Shown here piece by piece: positions 1 to 7,191 of a stretch of 64,000 nucleotides of DNA (positions are counted from its first letter, which is position 1; the number at the start of each line of letters is the position of its first letter). Source of the DNA: an uncultured Paracoccaceae bacterium (GTDB lineage Bacteria > Pseudomonadota > Alphaproteobacteria > Rhodobacterales > Rhodobacteraceae). The position numbers and the translations under genes were made by a program. The DNA lies in the NCBI GenBank assembly GCA_947498645.1, contig CANMKS010000001.1:2952032-3016031 (forward strand). The letters run 5' to 3'. A model generated the notes under the pieces. It ran no database searches. It saw only the letters and a list, made by a program, of their open reading frames with translations, and had not been told where the DNA came from.

Positions 1-446
1 ACAGGGCGCGCTGCAGCCACATGCAGCGCCAGCCCGGTCCCCATCGAATAGCCATGCACCACAATCGGCCCCGTGTGCCGGGCCGCGAGCCAGTCGTAAG
101 CGGCCAGCGCATCGGCCTTCAACTGCACCTCTGACGGGGTGCCGGGGATGCCGCCACCGCCGGGGTATTCCATCGCCGCAATCGGGCGCCCTGCCCGTTC
201 ATGTGCATCCAGCGTATAGGTGAAATAGGCCAGCGCACCGCCGTTACCCATGAAAAACAGAACTGCTGTTGCGTCGTCCCCATCGCGCCATGCCATTGCG
301 ACCTCGCGGTCGGTCACGACCTCTTGTGCATAGCGGGGATTGTCAAAGGGGTCCGCACCAAAGGGATAGATGAACTGGGGATGGGCAAAGACCATCGCAA
401 TCGCGTAAAGCAAATAAGCGCCAATCAGCATCCAAAGCCAGTTCAC
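1..446 (-). CDS. alpha/beta hydrolase, partial (3' end beyond window)
   Basis: The minus-strand frame is open from a GTG at 446 to the left edge, so the C-terminal part is missing. The first ~20 residues are hydrophobic (VNWLWMLIGAYLLYAIAMVF), which suggests an N-terminal membrane anchor. Further in, the frame encodes an LFFMGNGG stretch and an HGYSMGTG stretch, the latter being the nucleophile elbow (G-x-S-x-G) of serine alpha/beta hydrolases. The GTG overlaps the coaD stop by four bases (GTGA), so the two genes are probably translationally coupled. An ATG at 431 is an alternative start. The substrate is unknown; homologues are often annotated as membrane-bound prolyl oligopeptidase-like hydrolases. 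Confidence 0.75.
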   Translation of the reverse strand, partial: MNWLWMLIGAYLLYAIAMVFAHPQFIYPFGADPFDNPRYAQEVVTDREVAMAWRDGDDATAVLFFMGNGGALAYFTYTLDAHERAGRPIAAMEYPGGGGIPGTPSEVQLKADALAAYDWLAARHTGPIVVHGYSMGTGLALHVAAARP

Positions 447-937
447 ACGCCAAAGCGCTCCAGCAAGGCGGTATTCACCGACGGCGACACGAATTTGGAC
501 ACATCACCGCCAAGTCGCGCGATTTCCTTGACCAGTTTCGATGCAATGGCCTGATGCTGTGCTTCGGCCATCAGAAACACCGTCTCGATACTGTCATCCA
601 ACACGCGGTTCATGCCAACCATCTGATATTCATACTCAAAATCGGCAACGGCACGCAGACCGCGAATGATGACACTCGCCCCGACATCGCGGGCGCAATC
701 AATCAGCAGATTTTCAAAGGGATGGACTTCGATCTCGCACCCCACGGCAGCGCCCAGAGGTATCGCCTCTGCCGCGACCATGGCGACCCGTTCTTCCAGC
801 CCAAACAAGGGGCCCTTGTCGCGATTGATCGCCACACCGATAACCAGTCGATCCACCAATGAACAGGCCCGGCGAATGATGTCGATATGCCCATACGTGA
901 CCGGATCAAATGTACCGGGGTAAAGTCCTACGCGCAT
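443..937 (-). CDS. coaD: pantetheine-phosphate adenylyltransferase
   Basis: This enzyme transfers AMP from ATP to 4'-phosphopantetheine to make dephospho-CoA, the penultimate step of CoA synthesis, in the cytoplasm. The 164-residue length is normal for the family. The nucleotidyltransferase signature is visible at the N-terminus (GTFDPVTYGH, residues 8-17, with the T-x-G-H motif), followed by RGLRAVADFEYEYQMVGMNR and a C-terminal SPSVNTAL segment in place of the common ISSTxVR loop. The downstream alpha/beta hydrolase gene overlaps its stop by four bases. Confidence 0.97.
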   Translation of the reverse strand: MRVGLYPGTFDPVTYGHIDIIRRACSLVDRLVIGVAINRDKGPLFGLEERVAMVAAEAIPLGAAVGCEIEVHPFENLLIDCARDVGASVIIRGLRAVADFEYEYQMVGMNRVLDDSIETVFLMAEAQHQAIASKLVKEIARLGGDVSKFVSPSVNTALLERFGV

Positions 938-1003
938 GGCCGTCCTCGTCTATTATGCGTTTCGGCCAAGCAACATGATTGCGCGGGCAAATGCAATATC
1001 GGG

Positions 1004-1438
1004 CTAGTGCCCCATAATCATACCTTCGAGTGCGTCTTTTTCCATCGACAGTTCAGCAAGACGCGCCTTGACGGCATCCCCGATGGAAATCAGACCGACC
1101 ATCTTGTCACCATCCATGACCGGCACGTGGCGGAACCGCCCCTCGGTCATCATTTCAAGCACCTCGATGGCGCTGTTTGAAGGGGAGCATGTCACCAGCT
1201 TGGCGGTCATCAAATCCTTGACCTGATCGGTCAGGCACCCCGCCCCACGTTTGCCCAGTTCGCGGACGATGTCGCGTTCTGACAGGATACCATCAAGGCT
1301 TTCGCCATCGGCAGAAACCACAACAGTACCGATCCGATGCTCTGACAATAGTTTCGCCGCATCCGATATTGTGGACGTCGGCTTGACCGAGATCACGCCC
1401 ACATCAGGCTTGGACTTGAGAATTTGGGAAACAATCAT
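1004..1438 (-). CDS. CBS domain-containing protein
   Basis: This is a 144-residue protein made of a tandem pair of CBS domains, roughly residues 8-65 and 78-135. The conserved GILSERDIVR and GLISIGDAVKARL segments end each repeat. Stand-alone CBS pairs usually bind adenine nucleotides (AMP, ATP, SAM) and act as energy or stress sensors; the partner is not evident here. It lies 66 bp upstream of coaD on the same strand and downstream of a LysR gene, so co-transcription with coaD is possible. The sequence shows no extra catalytic domain. Confidence 0.9.
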   Translation of the reverse strand: MIVSQILKSKPDVGVISVKPTSTISDAAKLLSEHRIGTVVVSADGESLDGILSERDIVRELGKRGAGCLTDQVKDLMTAKLVTCSPSNSAIEVLEMMTEGRFRHVPVMDGDKMVGLISIGDAVKARLAELSMEKDALEGMIMGH

Positions 1439-1475
1439 AACGGGCTCCTTGACACGGCTCCGGGTGTTCAGCGTC

Positions 1476-2378
1476 TCAAATCAATGGGCTGGCTGTCAAG
1501 CGCGCAGTGCGCTCAAGTCGCACAACTTCCTCTTGCAGGCCCCGACGCAGGGCGTCCGCAAAGCGGTTCAGCCGGTCAGAGTGTCGGTCGGTGGTGTGGC
1601 GCACAAGGTAGAACGCGCGCTGCAATGACACATGTTCGGTCAGCACGCGCCGCAATTCAGGCGCAAAAGGCAGCGCAAAATCATGCACAATCCCAACCCC
1701 GGCCTGCCGGATCATCTGCAACTGCACAGCAACCGAATTTGATGCAAGCTGCACGCCGCCAGCCCCAATCGCACCAAGATAGTCCAGTTCCTTGTCAAAA
1801 ATCATATCGGGGATGTAACCCACAATCTGATGGGTCTTGAGGTCCGCCACGGACCGCGGTTCGGGCTGGTCGGCGCGCATCGCGAGGTGCAACTGGTAAT
1901 CCACGATTTTCTGCACTGTCAGTTGGCCGGCCTGCGGCGGGCTGACCGTGATGGCCATATCTGCCTCGCGTCGCGACAGGTTGACGACACGCGGCAAGGC
2001 CAGAATCTGCACTTCCAAATCCGGGTTGTCCCTTTGGATGGCCGCACAAACCTGCGGCAGCAGGAAATTCGCCGCCCCATCGGGCGCACCAATCCGAATT
2101 TGGCCGGTCAAGGCGGCTGATGCCTCCTGCCCCTCATGCAACGCGCGGGTCAGATGCACTTCGGCCTGTGCAGCGCTGTCGCGGATGCGCACGCCCAGAT
2201 CGGTCAGTTGATACCCTTGCGGCGATTTCACAAAAAGCGCACCACCCATGGCGCGTTCCAACCGCGCCACGCGGCGACCCAGCGTTGAGGGGTCCATTTT
2301 CAACCCCGGTGCAGCAGCAGACAGCCCTTCGGCCCGCGCCACGGCCAAAAACACCCGCATGTCATCCCAATGGTTCAT
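1476..2378 (-). CDS. LysR-family transcriptional regulator
   Basis: This 300-residue protein has an N-terminal winged helix-turn-helix (about residues 5-60, with LSAAAPGLKMDPSTLGRRV) and a LysR substrate-binding domain behind it. The start chosen is the ATG at 2378, preceded by AAGGTAGAG; the open frame reaches a TTG at 2399 but that lacks a good ribosome site. It is divergent from mmsA, and a long inverted repeat lies in the shared promoter. It is therefore a candidate regulator of the valine-degradation operon, perhaps answering to a pathway intermediate. That role is inferred from position. Confidence 0.9.
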   Translation of the reverse strand: MNHWDDMRVFLAVARAEGLSAAAPGLKMDPSTLGRRVARLERAMGGALFVKSPQGYQLTDLGVRIRDSAAQAEVHLTRALHEGQEASAALTGQIRIGAPDGAANFLLPQVCAAIQRDNPDLEVQILALPRVVNLSRREADMAITVSPPQAGQLTVQKIVDYQLHLAMRADQPEPRSVADLKTHQIVGYIPDMIFDKELDYLGAIGAGGVQLASNSVAVQLQMIRQAGVGIVHDFALPFAPELRRVLTEHVSLQRAFYLVRHTTDRHSDRLNRFADALRRGLQEEVVRLERTARLTASPLI

Positions 2379-2383
2379 CTCTA

Positions 2384-2443
2384 CCTTGCATTTTTGCAAA
2401 ATGATTTTGGGATATTGGCTCTTTTACGGCAAAAAATGCAAGG
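2384..2443. promoter_or_regulatory. inverted repeat in the LysR/mmsA divergent promoter
   Basis: Arms at 2384-2397 (CCTTGCATTTTTGC) and 2429-2443 (GCAAAAAATGCAAGG) are reverse complements except for one extra A in the right arm. A smaller palindrome TTTTGCAAAA (2392-2401) sits at the left arm. The left arm touches the ribosome site of the LysR gene and the right arm precedes mmsA. This fits a LysR-type operator serving both genes; binding is inferred. Confidence 0.55.
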
Positions 2444-2472
2444 CTAGACTTGGGCAAACCAAGGAGGCTCCC

Positions 2473-3972
2473 ATGCAAGAACTGACTCATTACATCGGCG
2501 GCGCACATGTCAAAGGCACATCTGGCCGTTTCGCAGACGTCTTTAACCCCGCCACAGGCGAAGTGCAGGCCAAGGTGCCGCTGGCAAATGCGGACGAAAT
2601 GGCCAAGGCCGTGGCGATCGCCGCCGAGGCGCAGCCAGCATGGGCTGCCGTGAACCCACAGCGCCGCGCGCGGGTGATGATGGCCTTTGTTGGCCTGCTC
2701 AACCGCGATATGGACAAACTGGCCGAGGCGCTCAGCCGCGAACACGGCAAGACGCTGCCCGACGCCAAGGGCGACGTGATCCGTGGCCTTGAGGTGGTCG
2801 AATACTGCATCGGCGCCCCACAGCTGCTGAAGGGTGAATTCACCGACAGCGCAGGCCCCGGCATCGACATGTACTCCATGAAGCAGGCACTGGGCGTCAC
2901 CGCCGGTATCACGCCTTTCAACTTTCCTGCCATGATCCCCATGTGGATGTTCGCCCCAGCCATCGTTTGCGGCAATGCCTTTATCCTGAAACCATCGGAA
3001 CGTGATCCATCGGTGCCACTGATGTTGGCCGAACTGATGGAAGAAGCAGGTCTGCCCAAGGGCATCCTGCAAGTCGTGAACGGCGACAAAGAAGCGGTTG
3101 ATGCGATCCTCTATGACGACACGATCCAATCGGTGGGTTTTGTCGGATCAACCCCAATCGCCGAATACATCTACGGCACAGGCTGCGCGCAGGGCAAACG
3201 CGTGCAATGCTTTGGCGGTGCCAAGAACCACATGATTATCATGCCTGACGCGGATATGGATCAAGCCGCCGACGCGCTGGTTGGCGCAGGCTACGGCGCA
3301 GCGGGCGAGCGTTGCATGGCGATTTCCGTCGCCGTGCCTGTGGGTGATGAGACCGCAGACCGCCTGTTGGAAAAACTGGTGCCCAAGGTCGAGGCGCTAA
3401 AGGTCGGCCCTTACACCGCTGGCAACGACGTGGATTATGGCCCTGTCGTCACGGCGGCAGCCAAGGAAAACATCGGTCGCCTTGTGCAATCCGGAATCGA
3501 TCAAGGCGCGAAACTGGTCGTCGATGGGCGCAACTTCAATCTGCAAGGCTATGAAGATGGTTTCTTCGTCGGCGCGCATCTTTTCGACAACGTCACCAAG
3601 GATATGGACATCTACAAGAAAGAGATCTTCGGCCCTGTCCTGTCAACTGTCCGCGCGCAGTCCTATGAAGAGGCCATCGGCCTTGCCATGGACCATGAAT
3701 ACGGCAATGGCACCGCGATCTTTACCCGTGACGGCGACACGGCCCGCGATTTTGCCAGCCGGATCAACATCGGCATGGTCGGTGTGAACGTGCCAATCCC
3801 TGTGCCGCTTGCCTATCACACCTTTGGTGGCTGGAAGAAATCCATGTTTGGTGACCTCAACCAGCACGGGCCGGATGCGTTCAAGTTCTACACACGGACC
3901 AAGACGATCACCTCGCGCTGGCCCTCTGGCATCAAGGAAGGTGGCGAGTTTTCCATCCCACTTATGGAGTAA
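2473..3972 (+). CDS. mmsA: CoA-acylating methylmalonate-semialdehyde dehydrogenase
   Basis: This 499-residue aldehyde dehydrogenase family member converts methylmalonate semialdehyde (and malonate semialdehyde) with NAD+ and CoA to propionyl-CoA (or acetyl-CoA), the last step of valine degradation and part of myo-inositol/thymine breakdown. The NAD-binding region (GITPFNFPAMIP, about 140-155; FVGSTPIA) and catalytic Cys281 in GAAGERCMAIS are present. The ATG at 2473 follows a strong AGGAGG; the open frame runs further upstream but has no ribosome site there. It is the first gene of the valine operon and is followed by a terminator-like hairpin, so downstream genes may be expressed partly from it and partly from their own promoter. 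Confidence 0.96.
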   Translation: MQELTHYIGGAHVKGTSGRFADVFNPATGEVQAKVPLANADEMAKAVAIAAEAQPAWAAVNPQRRARVMMAFVGLLNRDMDKLAEALSREHGKTLPDAKGDVIRGLEVVEYCIGAPQLLKGEFTDSAGPGIDMYSMKQALGVTAGITPFNFPAMIPMWMFAPAIVCGNAFILKPSERDPSVPLMLAELMEEAGLPKGILQVVNGDKEAVDAILYDDTIQSVGFVGSTPIAEYIYGTGCAQGKRVQCFGGAKNHMIIMPDADMDQAADALVGAGYGAAGERCMAISVAVPVGDETADRLLEKLVPKVEALKVGPYTAGNDVDYGPVVTAAAKENIGRLVQSGIDQGAKLVVDGRNFNLQGYEDGFFVGAHLFDNVTKDMDIYKKEIFGPVLSTVRAQSYEEAIGLAMDHEYGNGTAIFTRDGDTARDFASRINIGMVGVNVPIPVPLAYHTFGGWKKSMFGDLNQHGPDAFKFYTRTKTITSRWPSGIKEGGEFSIPLME

Positions 3973-3983
3973 CACAATTCCGC

Positions 3984-4015
3984 GCCTCGCCCGATCGCTC
4001 GGGCGGGGCTCTTTT
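3984..4015 (+). terminator. hairpin terminator after mmsA
   Basis: An 11-bp stem (3984-3994 with 3999-4009, one G-T pair) with a TCGC loop is followed by CTTTTG. It may be an attenuating terminator within the valine operon, since the next gene starts only ~75 bp downstream. Confidence 0.65.
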
Positions 4016-4087
4016 GTGGCAGGCTTGCGCTTATCGCCCGTTCGCGACAAAATATGAACAAGCGTTCAATTCTTGCAGGAGCTCCCG

Positions 4088-5227
4088 ATGGATTTTGCAC
4101 TCACCGAGGAACAACCAGCCATTTTCGATATGGCGCTTGCTTTTGGCCAAGAGCATATCGCACCCCATGCCCGCACCTGGGAAGCAGAGGGCGAGATCCC
4201 CAAATCACTTTGGCCAGAACTGGCCGCACTTGGTTTTGGTGGTCTTTATGTGTCGCCTGACAATGGCGGCTCTGGCCTGTCGCGGCTTGATGCAACGCTG
4301 GTGTTTGAAGCGCTCGCGCAGTCCTGCGCATCGGTTGCCGCATTCCTTTCGATCCACAATATGTGTGCCAAAATGATCGAAAGCTACGGCACGGAGTCGC
4401 TGAAGGATCGTGTTTTGCCCAAAGCACTCGCGATGGAGACGATCCTGGCCTACTGCCTGACAGAACCCGGTTCCGGCTCTGACGCTGCTGCGCTGAAAAC
4501 CAAGGCAGATCGCACCAACGACGGCTACAGCCTGACAGGAACCAAGGCATTCATTTCCGGCGGCGGATACTCGGACGCCTATATCGTGATGTCCCGCACC
4601 GGTGCCGACGGCCCCAAGGGCGTCAGCGCCATCGTTGTGGAAGACGGCGCGCAGGGCCTCTCCTTCGGTGGGCTCGAGGACAAGATGGGCTGGAAGTCGC
4701 AACCAACGCGACAGGTGCAACTGGATGCAGCGCTGGCCCCGGCCGAAAATCTGCTGGGTGAAGAAGGGTCCGGTTTCAAATACGCAATGGCGGGCCTTGA
4801 TGGCGGGCGACTGAACATCGCGGCCTGTTCAATCGGGGCGGCCCAATCGGCCCTTGATCAAACGCTGGGCTACATGGCCGAGCGCCAAGCCTTCGGCAAA
4901 TCCATTGACCAGTTCCAAGGGCTGCAATTCCGGCTGGCGGATATGGAAATCAACCTGCAAGCCGCCCGCACCTTCCTGCGTCAGGCGGCCTGGAAACTGG
5001 ACAACGGCGCGCCCGATGCGACGAAGTTCTGCGCGATGGCCAAGAAGCTATGCACAGAAACCGGCAGCCAAGTCGCCGACCAATGCCTGCAACTGCACGG
5101 CGGCTATGGTTACCTTGCGGATTACGGGATCGAAAAGATCGTTCGCGACCTGCGGGTGCATCAGATCCTTGAAGGCACAAACGAGATCATGCGCGTAATC
5201 ACCGCACGCCACCTAATTCACAAATGA
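4088..5227 (+). CDS. acyl-CoA dehydrogenase (probable isobutyryl-CoA dehydrogenase)
   Basis: This 379-residue FAD enzyme should oxidise isobutyryl-CoA to methacrylyl-CoA in valine catabolism. The acyl-CoA dehydrogenase signatures AYCLTEPGSGSDAAALKT (FAD/substrate middle domain) and the C-terminal LEGTNEIMRVI with the flavin-contacting segment QCLQLHGGYGYLADYGIEK are present. The ATG at 4088 is preceded by GCAGGAGC; an ATG 15 bases earlier is possible. It sits between mmsA and a 3-hydroxyisobutyryl-CoA hydrolase, which is the main reason for assigning isobutyryl-CoA rather than another short acyl-CoA. It overlaps the next gene by four bases. Confidence 0.93.
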   Translation: MDFALTEEQPAIFDMALAFGQEHIAPHARTWEAEGEIPKSLWPELAALGFGGLYVSPDNGGSGLSRLDATLVFEALAQSCASVAAFLSIHNMCAKMIESYGTESLKDRVLPKALAMETILAYCLTEPGSGSDAAALKTKADRTNDGYSLTGTKAFISGGGYSDAYIVMSRTGADGPKGVSAIVVEDGAQGLSFGGLEDKMGWKSQPTRQVQLDAALAPAENLLGEEGSGFKYAMAGLDGGRLNIAACSIGAAQSALDQTLGYMAERQAFGKSIDQFQGLQFRLADMEINLQAARTFLRQAAWKLDNGAPDATKFCAMAKKLCTETGSQVADQCLQLHGGYGYLADYGIEKIVRDLRVHQILEGTNEIMRVITARHLIHK

Positions 5228-6267
5228 CCGATATCATCATTCGAAAATCCGGGCGTGCCGGATGGATCACACTGAACCGGCCCAAGGCGCTGAATGCGCT
5301 GACCTGGGATATGTGTCTGGCGATTGAGACAGCACTGGACGACTGGCGTGACGACGCGGAGGTGGCACTTGTGATCATCGACGCCACAGGTGACCGGGCC
5401 TTTTGTTCTGGCGGCGACATCGCCGAGATGTACGCCGCAGGCCAGCGTGGTGATCTGGACTACGGGCGGCGGTTCTGGCGGGATGAATACCGGCTCAACG
5501 CCAAGATCCACAGCTACGGCAAGCCAATTGCGGCCTTCCTGCAAGGGTTCACCATGGGCGGTGGGGTTGGTGTCGGATGCCATGCGTCCCATCGGATCGT
5601 CTGTGACAGCAGCCAGATTGCCATGCCCGAATGCGCGATCGGGTTGGTGCCTGACGTCGGTGGATCGCTGTTGCTGGCGCAGGCACCGGGCTATGTGGGC
5701 AGCTATCTGGGGCTGACCGGCGACCGTATGGATGCGGGCGACGCGATCTTCGCAGGGTTTGCGGATCACTTTGTGCCAAAGACCGCATGGGAAGACCTGA
5801 AACACACGCTCGCCACCACTGGCACGACCGATGCCATCGCATCGGCAAAACACGCAGCCCCCGACAGCCGCCTTGCGGAATGGCAGTCAGAGATCGACAC
5901 ATGCTTTGCGGGGCCGACCCTCGCCGCGGTGTATCAGGCCATGCCCGCCGACGCAGGCCCGGCCATGACACAGGCGCGCAAGCTGATGGACCGCAACTGC
6001 CCGCTGAGCATGGCCGTCTCAGCCCAGATCATTGATGCCGTGCGCCATGACCCGCAGATCAGAACCGCGCTTGATTGCGAGTTTCGCTACACATTCCGCT
6101 GTGTCGCTCAGGGCGACTTTATCGAAGGGATCAGGGCGGCCATCATCGACCGGGACCGGAACCCGCAATGGCAACACGACAGTTGGGCCGATGTGAAGGA
6201 CACAGACGTCGCACAGATGACAGCACCCTTGGGCAAAGATGCGCTGCAATGGAAGGAAGAGACATGA
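5224..6267 (+). CDS. 3-hydroxyisobutyryl-CoA hydrolase (enoyl-CoA hydratase/isomerase family)
   Basis: This crotonase-fold protein of 347 residues is longer than ordinary enoyl-CoA hydratases (~260) and matches the HIBCH subfamily, which releases CoA from 3-hydroxyisobutyryl-CoA. Characteristic blocks are FCSGGDIAEMY (about 60-70), KPIAAFLQGFTMGGGVGVG (oxyanion hole) and MPECAIGLVPDVGGS with the conserved Glu and Asp. The ATGA overlap with the preceding dehydrogenase gene indicates coupled translation. The hydratase that makes its substrate from methacrylyl-CoA is not encoded in this operon. An annotation as plain enoyl-CoA hydratase would also be seen in databases. Confidence 0.92.
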   Translation: MTDIIIRKSGRAGWITLNRPKALNALTWDMCLAIETALDDWRDDAEVALVIIDATGDRAFCSGGDIAEMYAAGQRGDLDYGRRFWRDEYRLNAKIHSYGKPIAAFLQGFTMGGGVGVGCHASHRIVCDSSQIAMPECAIGLVPDVGGSLLLAQAPGYVGSYLGLTGDRMDAGDAIFAGFADHFVPKTAWEDLKHTLATTGTTDAIASAKHAAPDSRLAEWQSEIDTCFAGPTLAAVYQAMPADAGPAMTQARKLMDRNCPLSMAVSAQIIDAVRHDPQIRTALDCEFRYTFRCVAQGDFIEGIRAAIIDRDRNPQWQHDSWADVKDTDVAQMTAPLGKDALQWKEET

Positions 6268-7130
6268 AAATCGGATTTATCGGATTGGGCAACATGGGCG
6301 CGCCGATGGCGGCCAACCTTGCCAAGACGCATGAGGTCACCGGATTTGATACCGTGGCCAAACCCGCTGGGATCACGCTGGCGGATAGTGCCGCTGCTGC
6401 CGCCAAAGACGCCGACGTTGTGATCACCATGCTCCCAAACGGGGATATCCTGCGGGCTGTCGCCGCCGACATTCACGCGGTGATGAAGCCCGGTGCGGTA
6501 CATCTGGACTGCTCTACCGTTGACGTGGAAAGCGCGCGTGCCGTTGCCGCGGCAGCACAGGACAAAGGGCTTGCAGCGGTTGACGCCCCTGTTTCCGGCG
6601 GAATCGGCGGGGCAACCAACGGGACGCTGACCTTTATGGCGGGCGGGCCTGCTGCGGCTTTCGCCACCGTGGAGCCTCTTTTTGACATCATGGGGCAAAA
6701 GGCCGTGCATTGTGGCGACGCGGGCAACGGGCAAGCGGCCAAAATCTGCAACAACATGATCCTCGGGGTCACGATGATCGCCACCTGCGAGGCGTTCGTG
6801 CTGGCCGACAAACTTGGTCTCGACCGTCAGGCGATGTTTGATGTGGTCAGCACCTCATCGGGCTATTCCTGGACCATGAACGCCTACTGCCCCGCCCCCG
6901 GTGTCGGGCCGGTCAGCCCGGCGGACAATGATTACACGCCGGGTTTCGCAGCGGAACTCATGCTCAAAGACCTCAACCTGTCACAAATGGCCGCCGAAGC
7001 CGCAGACGCCGACACGCCCATGGGCAAGGCTGCAACCGCCCTCTATGCGCAATTCGTCGAGGATGAGGACGGCAAAGGCAAAGACTTCTCAGCCATGCTG
7101 CCACGGTTCGAATGCAGGCGCCGCGCCTGA
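6264..7130 (+). CDS. mmsB: 3-hydroxyisobutyrate dehydrogenase
   Basis: This NAD+-dependent enzyme oxidises 3-hydroxyisobutyrate to methylmalonate semialdehyde, the substrate of MmsA. The 288-residue protein begins with the Rossmann motif GFIGLGNMGAPMA, has the DAPVSGGIGGATNGTLTFM substrate-binding signature (about 115-135), and the catalytic Lys in GNGQAAKICNNMI. The ATG at 6264 overlaps the upstream stop by four bases (ATGA). The C-terminus reads FECRRRA, slightly unlike the usual LPRLRG-type ending but without any sign of truncation. Confidence 0.95.
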   Translation: MKIGFIGLGNMGAPMAANLAKTHEVTGFDTVAKPAGITLADSAAAAAKDADVVITMLPNGDILRAVAADIHAVMKPGAVHLDCSTVDVESARAVAAAAQDKGLAAVDAPVSGGIGGATNGTLTFMAGGPAAAFATVEPLFDIMGQKAVHCGDAGNGQAAKICNNMILGVTMIATCEAFVLADKLGLDRQAMFDVVSTSSGYSWTMNAYCPAPGVGPVSPADNDYTPGFAAELMLKDLNLSQMAAEAADADTPMGKAATALYAQFVEDEDGKGKDFSAMLPRFECRRRA

Positions 7131-7165
7131 CTTTCCATGTCCAGTCAAACTTCCGCCGGAGGCAT

Positions 7166-7190
7166 CCCCATAATTTCTTGAATTATGGGG
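7166..7190. terminator. perfect 10-bp hairpin between mmsB and uvrA
   Basis: CCCCATAATT (7166-7175) and AATTATGGGG (7181-7190) are exact reverse complements around a 5-base loop. It lies between the convergent ends of mmsB and uvrA, so it probably ends transcription from both sides. Neither side carries a clear run of T. Confidence 0.6.
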
Positions 7191-7191
7191 A

